DNA of 64,000 nt from Methylobacterium brachiatum (GCF_020523825.1 NZ_JAJALK010000015.1:62001-126000), one strand, 5' to 3'; counted from the first letter of the stretch, positions 44,158 to 52,778 are shown. Numbers and translations: made by a program. Notes: generated by a model from the letters alone, not told the origin.

Positions 44158-45062
44158 TGTCCGACGCGGCGGCGCCGGCCGCTCTGCGCGAACTCTTCGT
44201 CGAGATGAACGATCTCAAGCGCGTCCGTTCGGCGGGCCGCGACGGGTCGATCGCAGAACGGCTGTTCGCGCAGGGGTGGGGCCTGCTTACCGGCGGGGCC
44301 TCCCCGGAGGACGTCGCCCTCGACATCACCGCCACGACGCTGGCCGCGACCCGGCTCTGCGACCTTGACGCCGCCTTCCTGGCGGCGACGGGGCTCTCGG
44401 ACGCGGCGGCCTCCGCCGTGCTGGTCGCGGGCTTCGATGCCGTGACCGGCGACCTCGACCCGGACCTTCGGGATCGCCTGCGCGCACGGCTCACGCCGCG
44501 CCCGCCGGGCCGGCCCGGACCGGTGCCGTCCTTCGTGGCGGCCCTGGCGAAGCAGCCCCGGGCGGGCGTCACCTGCCCCGGTCGCGCCCGGATCCTGCTG
44601 GAGCCGCCGGAGAACCACGCGGAGCATTGCCTGATCGTGGCGGTCTACGGGGTCTGCCTGAGCCCGTTCTATCGGGCGGATCCCGGGACTGTGTTCCTGG
44701 CCGCGATGGCCCACCATTTCCACAATGCCGCGATGCCCGATGCCGGCTTCACCGGCGAGATGCTGCTTGGCGACCATCTCGGCCCGATCATGGCCGTGAC
44801 CACCGGCTGGGCGATGTCCGAGCTCGACGCGCCGTTGCGCGGTCACGTCGAGCGTGCCCGGGCGGTGCTGCCGGACGACGCCACCGCGGAGGGTCGTGCC
44901 TTCCACGCGGCAGATTGCGTCGACCGGGTCCTGCAGATCGCCCAGCATCTGCGCGGCGCCTCGACCACGATGGCGGCGGTGCTCGATGAGTGGGAGCTGG
45001 TCCATGCCGGGCCGGTGAAGGGGTTCCACGACCGTGTCCTGCGCGACATGCGCATCCCTTAG
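44157..45062 (+). CDS. HD-like protein of the inositol locus
   Basis: A 301-residue protein. The N-terminal half is unassigned. The C-terminal half carries ENHAEHCLIVAVYGV, AMAHHFHNAAMPDAGF and AADCVDRVLQIAQHL, whose His and Asp spacing suggests an HD-type phosphohydrolase fold, though the canonical HD pair is not evident. Its ATG overlaps the stop of the inositol synthase gene, so it is coupled. Function unknown; a phosphatase acting on an inositol or sugar phosphate would fit but is only a guess. Confidence 0.7.
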   Translation: MSDAAAPAALRELFVEMNDLKRVRSAGRDGSIAERLFAQGWGLLTGGASPEDVALDITATTLAATRLCDLDAAFLAATGLSDAAASAVLVAGFDAVTGDLDPDLRDRLRARLTPRPPGRPGPVPSFVAALAKQPRAGVTCPGRARILLEPPENHAEHCLIVAVYGVCLSPFYRADPGTVFLAAMAHHFHNAAMPDAGFTGEMLLGDHLGPIMAVTTGWAMSELDAPLRGHVERARAVLPDDATAEGRAFHAADCVDRVLQIAQHLRGASTTMAAVLDEWELVHAGPVKGFHDRVLRDMRIP

Positions 45063-45124
45063 GACCAGATTCGCGTTGTCCGTCAGACCCGGTCGCCCAT
45101 CTGACGGGGCGGTCCCGAGAGCCC

Positions 45125-46306
45125 ATGATCCCGTTCGAACTCAGATCGCCGCAGACCGGCAACCCGCTGAAGCCCGACGCGCCGCACGCCCTGCGTGACG
45201 CCGGCACCGGGGCGCGCTGGCCCGTCATCGACGGAATCCCGTACCTGCGGGTCGGCCGCGAGGCGCTGGTCGAGCGGGTGCTGGCCCATCTCGACGCGGG
45301 CGAGCCCGATGAGGCCCTGGCCGCCCTGCTGGTCGATCAGGACGATTGGTGGAACGGCCCCCCGGCGGACCCGGCCGAGATCATCCGGCTGATCAAGGAC
45401 CGCCGCGACGCGACCCTGCGGGATGCGGTCCACCGCCTCGGCTGGGGCCGCGTCGGCGATTATTTCCTGCATCGCTGGAGCGATCCGACCTTCCTGGCCG
45501 GCCTGACCCTGCTCGAAGCCCATTGGAACGAGCCGCGCTGCGTCTTCGAATTCGCCTGCGGCATCGGCCACTACCTCCGGGAGCTCGAGCGCCGCGGCTG
45601 CAAGACTGCCGGGGCCGACGTAGTCTTCGCGAAGCTCTGGGTCGCCCGCCACTGGGTCGTGGGGCCCAAGCCGCAGCTCGTCTGCTTCGACGCCGGCTCG
45701 CCGCATTGGCCGATCCCCGACGCGCCGGTCGATCTGGTGGTGTGCAACGACGCCTTCTACTTCCTCGACGACAAGACGGCCCTGCTCGAGAACCTGCGCC
45801 AGAATGCCGGCGACGATGGCTGGCTCGCCCTGAGCCACATCCACAATCGCGAGTGCCCCGGTTTCTCGGCCGGCCGGGCCGTCACCGCCGAGGACATCGC
45901 CGAGCTTTTTCCCGACGCCCTCGTGTACGACGACGCCGAGCTGACCCGCGCCCTGGTCGAGGCCCGGGCGCCTGTCCCCCAGGAGCCGGCCGCCTTGAGG
46001 ACCTGCGAGGCGTTCTCGGTGGTCGCCGGCCCCGGCATGCGCCCGGCGCCCCGGGCGGTGGTGGATGGCCTGACCCTGCCCAAGGCCGGCACGGTCGTGC
46101 GGCTCAACCCGCTCTATCAGCCCGACGGCGAGGGGTACGCGATCCGCTGGCCCTCCGAGCGCTACCGGGAGGAATACGCCTCCCGCGCGACCTACCCGAT
46201 GCAGTCGTCGGGTCCCGAACAGCTCACCTTCGACGGCCGAATCGACGGTGCCGATACGCAGCGCGTCCGCGCCCGCGAATATGTCGATCTGCCGGAGCGC
46301 TGGTGA
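45125..46306 (+). CDS. SAM-dependent methyltransferase with Trm112-like leader
   Basis: A 393-residue protein. Residues 1-40 resemble a Trm112-type segment (SPQTGNPLKPDAPHALRDAG, WPVIDGIPYLR) but without the zinc-binding cysteines. Residues about 130-260 are a class I methyltransferase: VFEFACGIGHYLRELERRG is motif I, and VDLVVCNDAFYFLDDKTALL follows. The C-terminal 100 residues look like an accessory domain. Its stop overlaps the oxidoreductase start (TGATG), so the two are coupled. The acceptor is unknown. Confidence 0.8.
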   Translation: MIPFELRSPQTGNPLKPDAPHALRDAGTGARWPVIDGIPYLRVGREALVERVLAHLDAGEPDEALAALLVDQDDWWNGPPADPAEIIRLIKDRRDATLRDAVHRLGWGRVGDYFLHRWSDPTFLAGLTLLEAHWNEPRCVFEFACGIGHYLRELERRGCKTAGADVVFAKLWVARHWVVGPKPQLVCFDAGSPHWPIPDAPVDLVVCNDAFYFLDDKTALLENLRQNAGDDGWLALSHIHNRECPGFSAGRAVTAEDIAELFPDALVYDDAELTRALVEARAPVPQEPAALRTCEAFSVVAGPGMRPAPRAVVDGLTLPKAGTVVRLNPLYQPDGEGYAIRWPSERYREEYASRATYPMQSSGPEQLTFDGRIDGADTQRVRAREYVDLPERW

Positions 46307-47301
46307 TGGACGCTGTCGGCTGGGGCATCGTCGGCTACGGCTGGGTCGCCCGCGATTACATGGCCCCCGGCATCCGGGCCGCCGGGCACCGGCTCGTGGC
46401 GGTCAGCGACCCGAACCCGGAGAGCCGCGCGGCGGCCGAGCGCGAGGGCGCCCGCGCCCATGCCGACCTCGCCGGTCTCCTCGCGGAGCCCGAGGTCGAG
46501 GCGGTCTATGTCGCGACCCCGAACCACCTCCATCGGGGCGCCGTCGAGGCGCTCGCCGCCGCCGGCAAGGCGATCCTGTGCGAGAAGCCGATGGCGGCGA
46601 CGCTGTCCGACGCCGAAGCGATCGTGCGGGCGGTGGAGTCCACGACGATCTTCTACGGCACCGCCTTCGATCAGCGCCACCACCCGGCCCACCGGGCGAT
46701 CCGCGCGCAGGTCGCGGCCGGACGGCTCGGCACCGTGACGGCGGTCCGGATCGTCTATGCCTGCTGGCTCGGGCGCGACTGGTCGGAGGCCGGCCAGCCC
46801 AATTGGCGGATCGACGCCGCGCAGGCCGGCGGCGGCGCGCTCATGGATCTCGCCCCCCACGGCCTCGACCTCGTGGATTTCCTGCTCGGCGAGCCGCTCG
46901 CCGATATCGCGGCCCTGACGCAGATCCGCGCCCAGGATTATGCCGTCGATGACGGCGCCCTGCTGATCGGTCGCACCGCCGGCGGCGCCCTGGCGAGCCT
47001 GCACGTTGCCTACAATTGTCCCGACGCGCTGCCCCGCCGCCGTTTGGAAGTCGTCGGCACCAAGGGCCAGCTCACCGCCATCGACACGATGGGCCAGACG
47101 GCGGGCGGGTCCCTGACCTTCACCGACGGCGCGAGCGGACGCGCGGAGCCGCTGGCCTTCGATACCGACAGCTCGCCCTTCACCGAGCAGGTGCGGGCCT
47201 TCGGCTCGGCGCTACGCCGGCCCGAGGAGCGCGCGGCCTATTCGGCCTCCCGAGACCTCCACACGATGCGACTCGTCGCCCGTGCCTACGGGCAGGGGTA
47301 G
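46306..47301 (+). CDS. Gfo/Idh/MocA-family oxidoreductase
   Basis: A 331-residue NAD(P)-dependent dehydrogenase, the family that includes inositol dehydrogenase and glucose-fructose oxidoreductase. The Rossmann motif GWGIVGYGWVARDYMAPGIR, the conserved AILCEKPMAATLSDAEA (EKP motif) and the substrate-side GGGALMDLAPHGLDLVDFLL are present. Given the inositol synthase four genes earlier, inositol or a sugar is a plausible substrate, but this is inference. Confidence 0.9.
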   Translation: MDAVGWGIVGYGWVARDYMAPGIRAAGHRLVAVSDPNPESRAAAEREGARAHADLAGLLAEPEVEAVYVATPNHLHRGAVEALAAAGKAILCEKPMAATLSDAEAIVRAVESTTIFYGTAFDQRHHPAHRAIRAQVAAGRLGTVTAVRIVYACWLGRDWSEAGQPNWRIDAAQAGGGALMDLAPHGLDLVDFLLGEPLADIAALTQIRAQDYAVDDGALLIGRTAGGALASLHVAYNCPDALPRRRLEVVGTKGQLTAIDTMGQTAGGSLTFTDGASGRAEPLAFDTDSSPFTEQVRAFGSALRRPEERAAYSASRDLHTMRLVARAYGQG

Positions 47302-47358
47302 CGGCCCCAAGACAGGATGATCGACCGCCGAGCCAAACCCCGGGATCTCCCACCCCGA

Positions 47359-47474
47359 CCCTCATCCTGAGGTGCCCGCGTCAGCGGGCCTCGAAGGAGT
47401 CCTCCAGAGACCCCTGCGCTTTCTGGAAGCCTCCTTCGAGGCCGTCGCTGCGCTTCGGCACCTCAGGATGAGGG
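47359..47474. repeat. palindromic intergenic repeat, CCTCATCCTGAGGTGC type, copy 2
   Basis: 116 bp bounded by CCCTCATCCTGAGGTGC and its inverted complement, with inner GCCTCGAAGGAG/CTCCTTCGAGGC. Close to the copy at 2971-3084. It separates the Gfo/Idh gene from the YcaO gene and may split the transcript. Confidence 0.85.
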
Positions 47475-47525
47475 AGACGGGCGGGATGGGGCGGCAAAGC
47501 GGTTCAAGGCAGACGGGAATACGAC

Positions 47526-49127
47526 TTGACCGACACAGCTCCCAGTCACGACCAGGACGACCGCGCCCGCCACGAGCGGATCAAAGCGCCGCGGCCCTAT
47601 CGGTTCGGCGCCAAGCGCCGGATCGAGGGCCTGCCGGAGGCGCTGCCCGATCCGGTGCGCGCCTATCTCGACGTGCTGCCGGAGGGGCGCATCGTCGGAT
47701 TCCCGCTGGCGCCGCTGGACCGGACCGGCGTGCCGGTCTGGTTCGTCGCTCTGTTCCTCGATGATCCGTTCTTCGTGGGCGCGATGCCGTCGGGCATCGG
47801 CTACGGCGCCACCGACGAGGAGGCGCTGATCGGCGCCGTGGCGGAGATCGCCGAGAACCTGATGCCCTCGCTCGCGGTCCTGCCGCGGGCCAAGGAGCGC
47901 GCGAGCTACGCCGACCTCGTGCGGGTCTATGGGCCGAAATCGGTCGCCGACCCGCTCACCCTGTGCCTGCCGGCGGGCTCCTCGGTCGGGCGGGACACGG
48001 TGCTCGAATGGACGCCGGCGGTCCGGCACGGGACCGGCGAGATCGTGCTGATGCCGCTCGATGTCGCCGCCACCGATTATTTCGAATTGTCGGAGGGCTA
48101 CCGGCCCTTCACCAACCTGATCACCAACGGCCTCGGCGCCGGGCCGGACGTGCCCTTCGCGCTGGGCCACGGCGTGCTCGAACTGCTCCAGCGCGACGGC
48201 AACGGCCTGCTGTTCCGGGCCCTCGACCAGGGCGTCATGCTCGATCTCGACGGGATCGGCCCGGAGAACGCCGCGATGCTGGCGCGGTTGAAGGAGTTGG
48301 GCATCCGCGCCCTGCCGAAATTCGCCACCGATCAATTCGGCCTGACCAATCTCTACGTCGTCGGCTACGACGAGGATCCCGCCCGGGCGCCGGCGCCGAT
48401 CGCCCTCTCGGCCTGCGGCGAGGCCTGCGATCCGGACCGCGAGCGGGCCCTGCGCAAGGCGCTGCTCGAATTCCAGGCCGCCCGGGTGCGCAAGACCTTC
48501 GGGCACGGTCCGCTCGACCTCGCCGCCACGGTGACGCCGCCCGGCTACGTCGATGCCTTCATCCAGAAGGCGCTTCCCAGCCTCGACCTGGAGGAGAGCC
48601 GCGCCCTGCAGGCGATGCTCGCCTGGATCGAGCTGCCGGCCGCCGATCTCCGGAGCGTGCTCGCCGATACCGTGTACAGCGAGCGCAGCACCAAGCGGTT
48701 CTCGGACCTGCCGTCCACCGAGGCGGCCGACGGGCATGCCCGGGGTAAGATCGCCTGCGACCGGCTCACCGAGGCCGGGTTCGACCTGCTCTACGTCGAT
48801 TGCTCGCCGCTCGGCGGCAGCGTCGGCGTGGTCAAGGCGATCGTGCCCGGGCTCGAGGTCGAGACCATGAGCTACTACCGGATCGGCGAGCGCAACACGC
48901 GCAAGCTCCTCGACCGCGACCACCCGCTGATCCGCTTCGGCACCGAGAGCGAGACCCTGCGGCCGGTGCGCCTCACCCCGGAGGCCCTGGAGCGGTTCGG
49001 CGGCCAGCCGCTGTTCGACACGGCGCTCGCCGAGCAGATCGTCGGCCGGCACTATCCGCTCTATCGCGAGCCCGAATCGCATCACGCGCCGTTCCGGCTC
49101 GCGCAGAAGCAGGGGAGGGCGGCGTGA
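47526..49127 (+). CDS. YcaO-family protein, divergent
   Basis: A 533-residue YcaO-domain protein, the family that uses ATP to activate amide backbones (azole and thioamide formation). Two ATP/Mg regions can be aligned: GYGATDEEALIGAVAEIAEN near 95-115, which lacks the usual Ser/Arg residues, and NGLGAGPDVPFALGHGVLEL then LQRD near 200-225, with E-x2-Q-R kept. No precursor peptide ORF or TfuA/E1-like partner lies nearby. Start TTG at 47526 has only a weak SD. Its stop overlaps the next GTG (GTGA). Confidence 0.82.
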   Translation: MTDTAPSHDQDDRARHERIKAPRPYRFGAKRRIEGLPEALPDPVRAYLDVLPEGRIVGFPLAPLDRTGVPVWFVALFLDDPFFVGAMPSGIGYGATDEEALIGAVAEIAENLMPSLAVLPRAKERASYADLVRVYGPKSVADPLTLCLPAGSSVGRDTVLEWTPAVRHGTGEIVLMPLDVAATDYFELSEGYRPFTNLITNGLGAGPDVPFALGHGVLELLQRDGNGLLFRALDQGVMLDLDGIGPENAAMLARLKELGIRALPKFATDQFGLTNLYVVGYDEDPARAPAPIALSACGEACDPDRERALRKALLEFQAARVRKTFGHGPLDLAATVTPPGYVDAFIQKALPSLDLEESRALQAMLAWIELPAADLRSVLADTVYSERSTKRFSDLPSTEAADGHARGKIACDRLTEAGFDLLYVDCSPLGGSVGVVKAIVPGLEVETMSYYRIGERNTRKLLDRDHPLIRFGTESETLRPVRLTPEALERFGGQPLFDTALAEQIVGRHYPLYREPESHHAPFRLAQKQGRAA

Positions 49128-49996
49128 CCCTCCGTTTCGCCTACAACACCAACGGCGCGGCCAACCACCGCCTCGACGACGCCCTCCATCTGATCAAGGC
49201 GGCGGGCTATGACGGCGTCGCTCTGACCCTCGACATCCACCATCTCGACCCCTTCGCCGAGACCTGGGCGGCGGAGGCCGGCCGGGTGGCGAGCCTGCTG
49301 GAGAAGCTGGAACTCGGTTGCGTCATCGAGACCGGCGCCCGCTTCCTGCTCGATCCCACCGCCAAGCATGAGCCGACCCTGGTGACCGCCGATGCGGCGG
49401 GCCGGGCCCGCCGGGTCGGCTTCCTCAAGCGCGCGGTCGAGATCGGCGCGATGCTGTCGGCCGAGGCCGTGTCGTTCTGGGCCGGCGTGCCGAAGCCCGG
49501 TGTCGACCATGGCGAAGCGCGCCGCTGGCTGACCGAGGGGCTACACGAGGTCGCGGCCTTCGCCAGCCAGGCCGGAATCGTGCCCTGCCTGGAGCCCGAG
49601 CCCGGCATGCTGATCGAGACCCTGGACGATTTCGTTGCGCTGGATGTGCCGGGCCTCAAGCTCGCCCTCGATACCGGCCACTGCCTCGTCACCGGCGAGC
49701 GCGACCCGGCCGAGGCCGTGCGCGAGTTCGCCGATCGGATCGGCACGGTGGCGATCGAGGATATGAAGCGCGGCAGCCATATCCACCTGCCCTTCGGCGA
49801 GGGCGACATGGATGTGCCGGGCGTTCTCGCGGCGTTGGAAGAGGTCGGCTTCGGCAAGCTGGTCTGCGTCGAGCTGTCCCGCGAGAGCCACCGGGCCGAC
49901 GTGATGATCCCGCAAGCCCTCGAATATCTGCGCGGCTGCCGCCGCCCCGGCCCGGAACTCGCCGGCGAGCAGGAGACGCGGCGGCAATGGCAGTGA
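49124..49996 (+). CDS. sugar phosphate isomerase/epimerase (TIM barrel)
   Basis: A 290-residue protein of the xylose-isomerase-like TIM-barrel family (IolE/IolI/UlaE group). Recognisable strands: RFAYNTNGAANHRLDDALHL, GYDGVALTLDIHHLDP, VPCLEPEPGMLIETLDDFVA (metal Glu), LKLALDTGHCLVTGE (metal Asp/His) and AIEDMKRGSHIHLPFGEGDM (metal His). The GTG start at 49124 overlaps the YcaO stop. IolE/IolI-type enzymes act on inosose, which would match the upstream inositol genes; inferred only. Confidence 0.85.
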   Translation: MTLRFAYNTNGAANHRLDDALHLIKAAGYDGVALTLDIHHLDPFAETWAAEAGRVASLLEKLELGCVIETGARFLLDPTAKHEPTLVTADAAGRARRVGFLKRAVEIGAMLSAEAVSFWAGVPKPGVDHGEARRWLTEGLHEVAAFASQAGIVPCLEPEPGMLIETLDDFVALDVPGLKLALDTGHCLVTGERDPAEAVREFADRIGTVAIEDMKRGSHIHLPFGEGDMDVPGVLAALEEVGFGKLVCVELSRESHRADVMIPQALEYLRGCRRPGPELAGEQETRRQWQ

Positions 49997-50010
49997 TGGG
50001 ACGCGCGCAC

Positions 50011-50120
50011 CTCTCCTCCCCCTTGCGGGGAGAAGCCGGAGGTGGGGGTGGTGCACAATCGAGCGCCCCGGTGCCGTCTGCGCCACCCCCACCCCTACCC
50101 CGCCCCGCAAGGGGGAGGGG
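50011..50120. repeat. palindromic repeat, CTCCCCCTTGCGGGG type
   Basis: Arms CTCCCCCTTGCGGGG (50016-50030) and CCCCGCAAGGGGGAG (50103-50117), with inner GGTGGGGGTGG/CCACCCCCACC. It fills the spacer between the isomerase and glycosyltransferase genes; single copy in the window. Confidence 0.8.
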
Positions 50121-50144
50121 ATCCTGGCCGTCCGGTGCTGCCCG

Positions 50145-51383
50145 ATGAGAATCCTGTTCCTCAGCCGCCGCTACTTCCCGGCGATTTCGGGCATGAGCGT
50201 CTATGCGCAGAACCTGCTGCGCGAGCTGGTCGGGGCCGGCCATGACGTGACGATGATCTCGCAGTACCGGGGCGATGCCTTCGGTACCCGCGTCTATGGC
50301 GGTGGGCCGCCGCCGCCGGTGCCGGGCGTCCGGGTGATCGGCCTGGAGCAGCTCGGCGAGCAGAGTTCGGGCGATTTCGAGCGCGACATCGCCACCATGG
50401 TCGATGCGATCTGCCGGGAGCACGCCGACAAGCCGTTCGACGTCCTGCACGCGCAATACGGCTATCCGACGGGCTGGGCGGTCCTGCTCGCCGCGAGGAA
50501 ACTCGGGGTGCCGAGCGTGGTCTCGATCCAGGGCGGCGACGGCCACTGGGTCGGATCCTGCTGCGAGACCCACCGGGTCGCCATGTGCGAGGTGCTGGCC
50601 CACGCCAACGCGCTGCTGATCGGCGGCGCCTCGTTCGTGGATGAGGTCTGCGAGCGGCTGGGCTCGGATCCCGCCCGCTTCACCATCGTGCCCGGCGCGG
50701 TCGACACCGAACGGTTCGCGCAAGGCACGCCCGACGGGCTGCCGACGCCGCATATCGGACCGGTGCGGCTGTTCTATCACGGCCGGGTCGACCGCCGGAA
50801 AGGCGTGCTCGACTTCATCGCCGCCCTGGCGATCCTGCGCGAGCAGGGCACGCCCTTTGCGGCCACGATCTCGGGGATCGGGCCGGACGTGGAGCCCGCC
50901 CAGGCGATGGCCGCCGACCTCGCCTTCTCCCCGCGGGAGATCGCCTTCACCGGCTATGCCGAGTACGGCCAGGTGCCGGACCTCTATCGCCGGGCCGACG
51001 TGTTCGTCTCGCCGACCTACGCGGAAGGCTTCTCCAACACGATCCTGGAAGCCATGGCGGCCGGTCTCGCGGTGGTCTCCTGCCACGCGGTCGGCGTCTC
51101 GGATTGCCTGCGCGACGGCGAGAACGGCCTGCTGGTGAATCCGGGCGACATCCCGGCGCTGGCTGGCGCGCTCACCCGCATCGTCACGGACACGGCGCTG
51201 CGCCGCGGCCTGGCGGAGTCGGGGCTCGAGGAATGCCGGCGGGTCTATTCCTGGAGCGCCGTCGGCCGGCAGATCATGGGCGTCTACGAGCGCGTGCGCC
51301 ACGAGCGCCCGGCCACGGATTTCTCCGTCGACCTGCCCGAGGACCCGACCTGCCGGTTCCGCGCCGAACCGCATCTCCTCTGA
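50145..51383 (+). CDS. GT4-family glycosyltransferase
   Basis: A 412-residue retaining GT-B glycosyltransferase. Opens MRILFLSRRYFPAISGMSVY; the donor site has VRLFYHGRVDRRKGVLDFIA and SPTYAEGFSNTILEAMAAG (E-x7-E, near residue 295). The fold is that of MshA, which adds GlcNAc to inositol-1-phosphate in mycothiol synthesis, as of many other GT4 enzymes. The PIG-L gene starts 17 bp after its stop. Family certain; donor and acceptor unknown. Confidence 0.9.
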   Translation: MRILFLSRRYFPAISGMSVYAQNLLRELVGAGHDVTMISQYRGDAFGTRVYGGGPPPPVPGVRVIGLEQLGEQSSGDFERDIATMVDAICREHADKPFDVLHAQYGYPTGWAVLLAARKLGVPSVVSIQGGDGHWVGSCCETHRVAMCEVLAHANALLIGGASFVDEVCERLGSDPARFTIVPGAVDTERFAQGTPDGLPTPHIGPVRLFYHGRVDRRKGVLDFIAALAILREQGTPFAATISGIGPDVEPAQAMAADLAFSPREIAFTGYAEYGQVPDLYRRADVFVSPTYAEGFSNTILEAMAAGLAVVSCHAVGVSDCLRDGENGLLVNPGDIPALAGALTRIVTDTALRRGLAESGLEECRRVYSWSAVGRQIMGVYERVRHERPATDFSVDLPEDPTCRFRAEPHLL

Positions 51384-51400
51384 CCGAGAAGCCGCGCCGC

Positions 51401-52159
51401 GTGCCGACAGCCCTCGCCCTCTCGCCCCATCTCGACGACGCGGCCTTCTCCTGCGGCGGGCTGCTGGCGAGCCTGGCCGGGGAGGGCTGGCGGGTGGTGA
51501 TGGCGACGCTGTTCACCGGCAGCGTCGTCGATCCGAAGGGGTTCGCGCTCGCCTGCCAGCTCGACAAGGGCCTGCCGGCCGAGATCGACTACATGGCTCT
51601 GCGCCGGGCCGAGGATGTCCGGGCCGTCGAAGAACTCGGGATCGCGCCGCCGCTGCACCTGCCGTTCCGCGAGGCGCCGCACCGCGGCTACGGCTCCGCG
51701 CCGGAGCTGTTTTCCGCCCCCCGCGCCGATGACGGCATCGCCGCTGATCTGGCGCCGGCCCTCGCCGAGCTCGTCGCCGCGGAGAGGCCGGACCTCATCC
51801 TCGCCCCGCAGGCGGTCGGCGGCCATGTCGACCATGTCCAGGCGGTCCGCGCCCTGACGAGCCTCGCCGTGCCGATCCCGATCCTGTGGTGGCGCGACTT
51901 CCCCTACACGGTCCGCGAGGCCACGCCCAGGGAGCCCCTGGCCGACCTGTTCGCTACCCTGCCGGTGCGGCGGATCGCCCTCGATCCCGGGGCTCGGGCG
52001 CGCAAACGCGCGGCCTGCGCGGCCTATACGAGCCAGATCGGCTTCCAGTTCGGCGGCGTGGCGGGTCTCGACGCGCGGCTCGCCCGCGAGGAGGGGATCG
52101 AGGGCTTCCGCCTCGCGGGCCGGCTCGGAACGCCGATCCCCGGCCTCGATGCCGGCTGA
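51401..52159 (+). CDS. PIG-L family N-deacetylase
   Basis: A 252-residue zinc-dependent deacetylase of the PIG-L/MshB/BshB class, which removes the acetyl group from N-acetylglucosaminyl conjugates. The N-terminal metal motif is LALSPHLDDAAFSCGG (HxDD) and the third ligand region is GGHVDHVQAVRALT. The GTG at 51401 is chosen since it keeps the motif near the N-terminus. The end overlaps the next gene by 11 bp. With a GT4 gene just before, the pair mirrors MshA-MshB. Confidence 0.88.
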   Translation: MPTALALSPHLDDAAFSCGGLLASLAGEGWRVVMATLFTGSVVDPKGFALACQLDKGLPAEIDYMALRRAEDVRAVEELGIAPPLHLPFREAPHRGYGSAPELFSAPRADDGIAADLAPALAELVAAERPDLILAPQAVGGHVDHVQAVRALTSLAVPIPILWWRDFPYTVREATPREPLADLFATLPVRRIALDPGARARKRAACAAYTSQIGFQFGGVAGLDARLAREEGIEGFRLAGRLGTPIPGLDAG

Positions 52160-52778
52160 GCCGCAGGCGCCGAAATCCCTGGCCGACCCGGAGGCGCTGG
52201 CCGCCCGCCGCGCCCTGATCACCGCGCCGCATATCGCCCCGATCCGGGCCCTGGCCGAGCGGATTTCCGCGGAGCGGGGCGCGCCGGTTCCGGTGCCCGA
52301 CCCCCTCGACGGCGGCGTCGCGGCGCGGGTGCTTTTGCTCCTGGAGACGCCGGGTCCGGCGGTGCTGCGCACCGGCTTCGTCACCCGCGACAGCGCGAAC
52401 GGCACCGCCGCCAACCTGTTCCGGTTCCTTCGGGAGGCCGGAATCCCGCGAGCCGAAACCCTGATCTGGAACGCGGTGCCCTGGCTGATCCACGCCGCGG
52501 GCGCACTCAACCGGGCGCCGCGCCGGGCGGAGGTCGCCGCGGCCGCGCCCTATCTGGCGCCGCTGCTGGACCTGCTGCCGCGGCTGAGCGTGGCGGTCCT
52601 GGCCGGGCGCTTCGCCGGCGGGGCGGCTCCGGCGATCGCGGCCCTGCGCCCCGGCCTGCCGCTGATCGCCATCCCCCATCCGAGTCCGACCTATGTCTGC
52701 ACCTCGCCGGAGGTGCCCGCTCGGATCCGGCAGGGCCTGTCGGAGGCCGCGGCGCTCCTGCGCCGCACCGATCCGTGA
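52149..52778 (+). CDS. uracil-DNA glycosylase superfamily-like protein
   Basis: A 209-residue protein related to the family 4/5 uracil-DNA glycosylase fold. It has LLLLETPGPAVLRTGFVTRD where UDGs have a GEAPG motif, IWNAVPWLIHAAG in the middle, and LIAIPHPSPTYV, which corresponds to the HPSP motif. No iron-sulfur cysteines are visible, so a DNA-repair role is doubtful. Its ATG overlaps the PIG-L gene, which places it in the biosynthetic operon. Its function here is unknown. Confidence 0.75.
   Translation: MPAEPQAPKSLADPEALAARRALITAPHIAPIRALAERISAERGAPVPVPDPLDGGVAARVLLLLETPGPAVLRTGFVTRDSANGTAANLFRFLREAGIPRAETLIWNAVPWLIHAAGALNRAPRRAEVAAAAPYLAPLLDLLPRLSVAVLAGRFAGGAAPAIAALRPGLPLIAIPHPSPTYVCTSPEVPARIRQGLSEAAALLRRTDP

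Noticed and set aside
42967..52778. Plain mycothiol cluster
   Set aside because: MshC- and MshD-like genes are absent and the YcaO, methyltransferase and oxidoreductase are not part of mycothiol synthesis.
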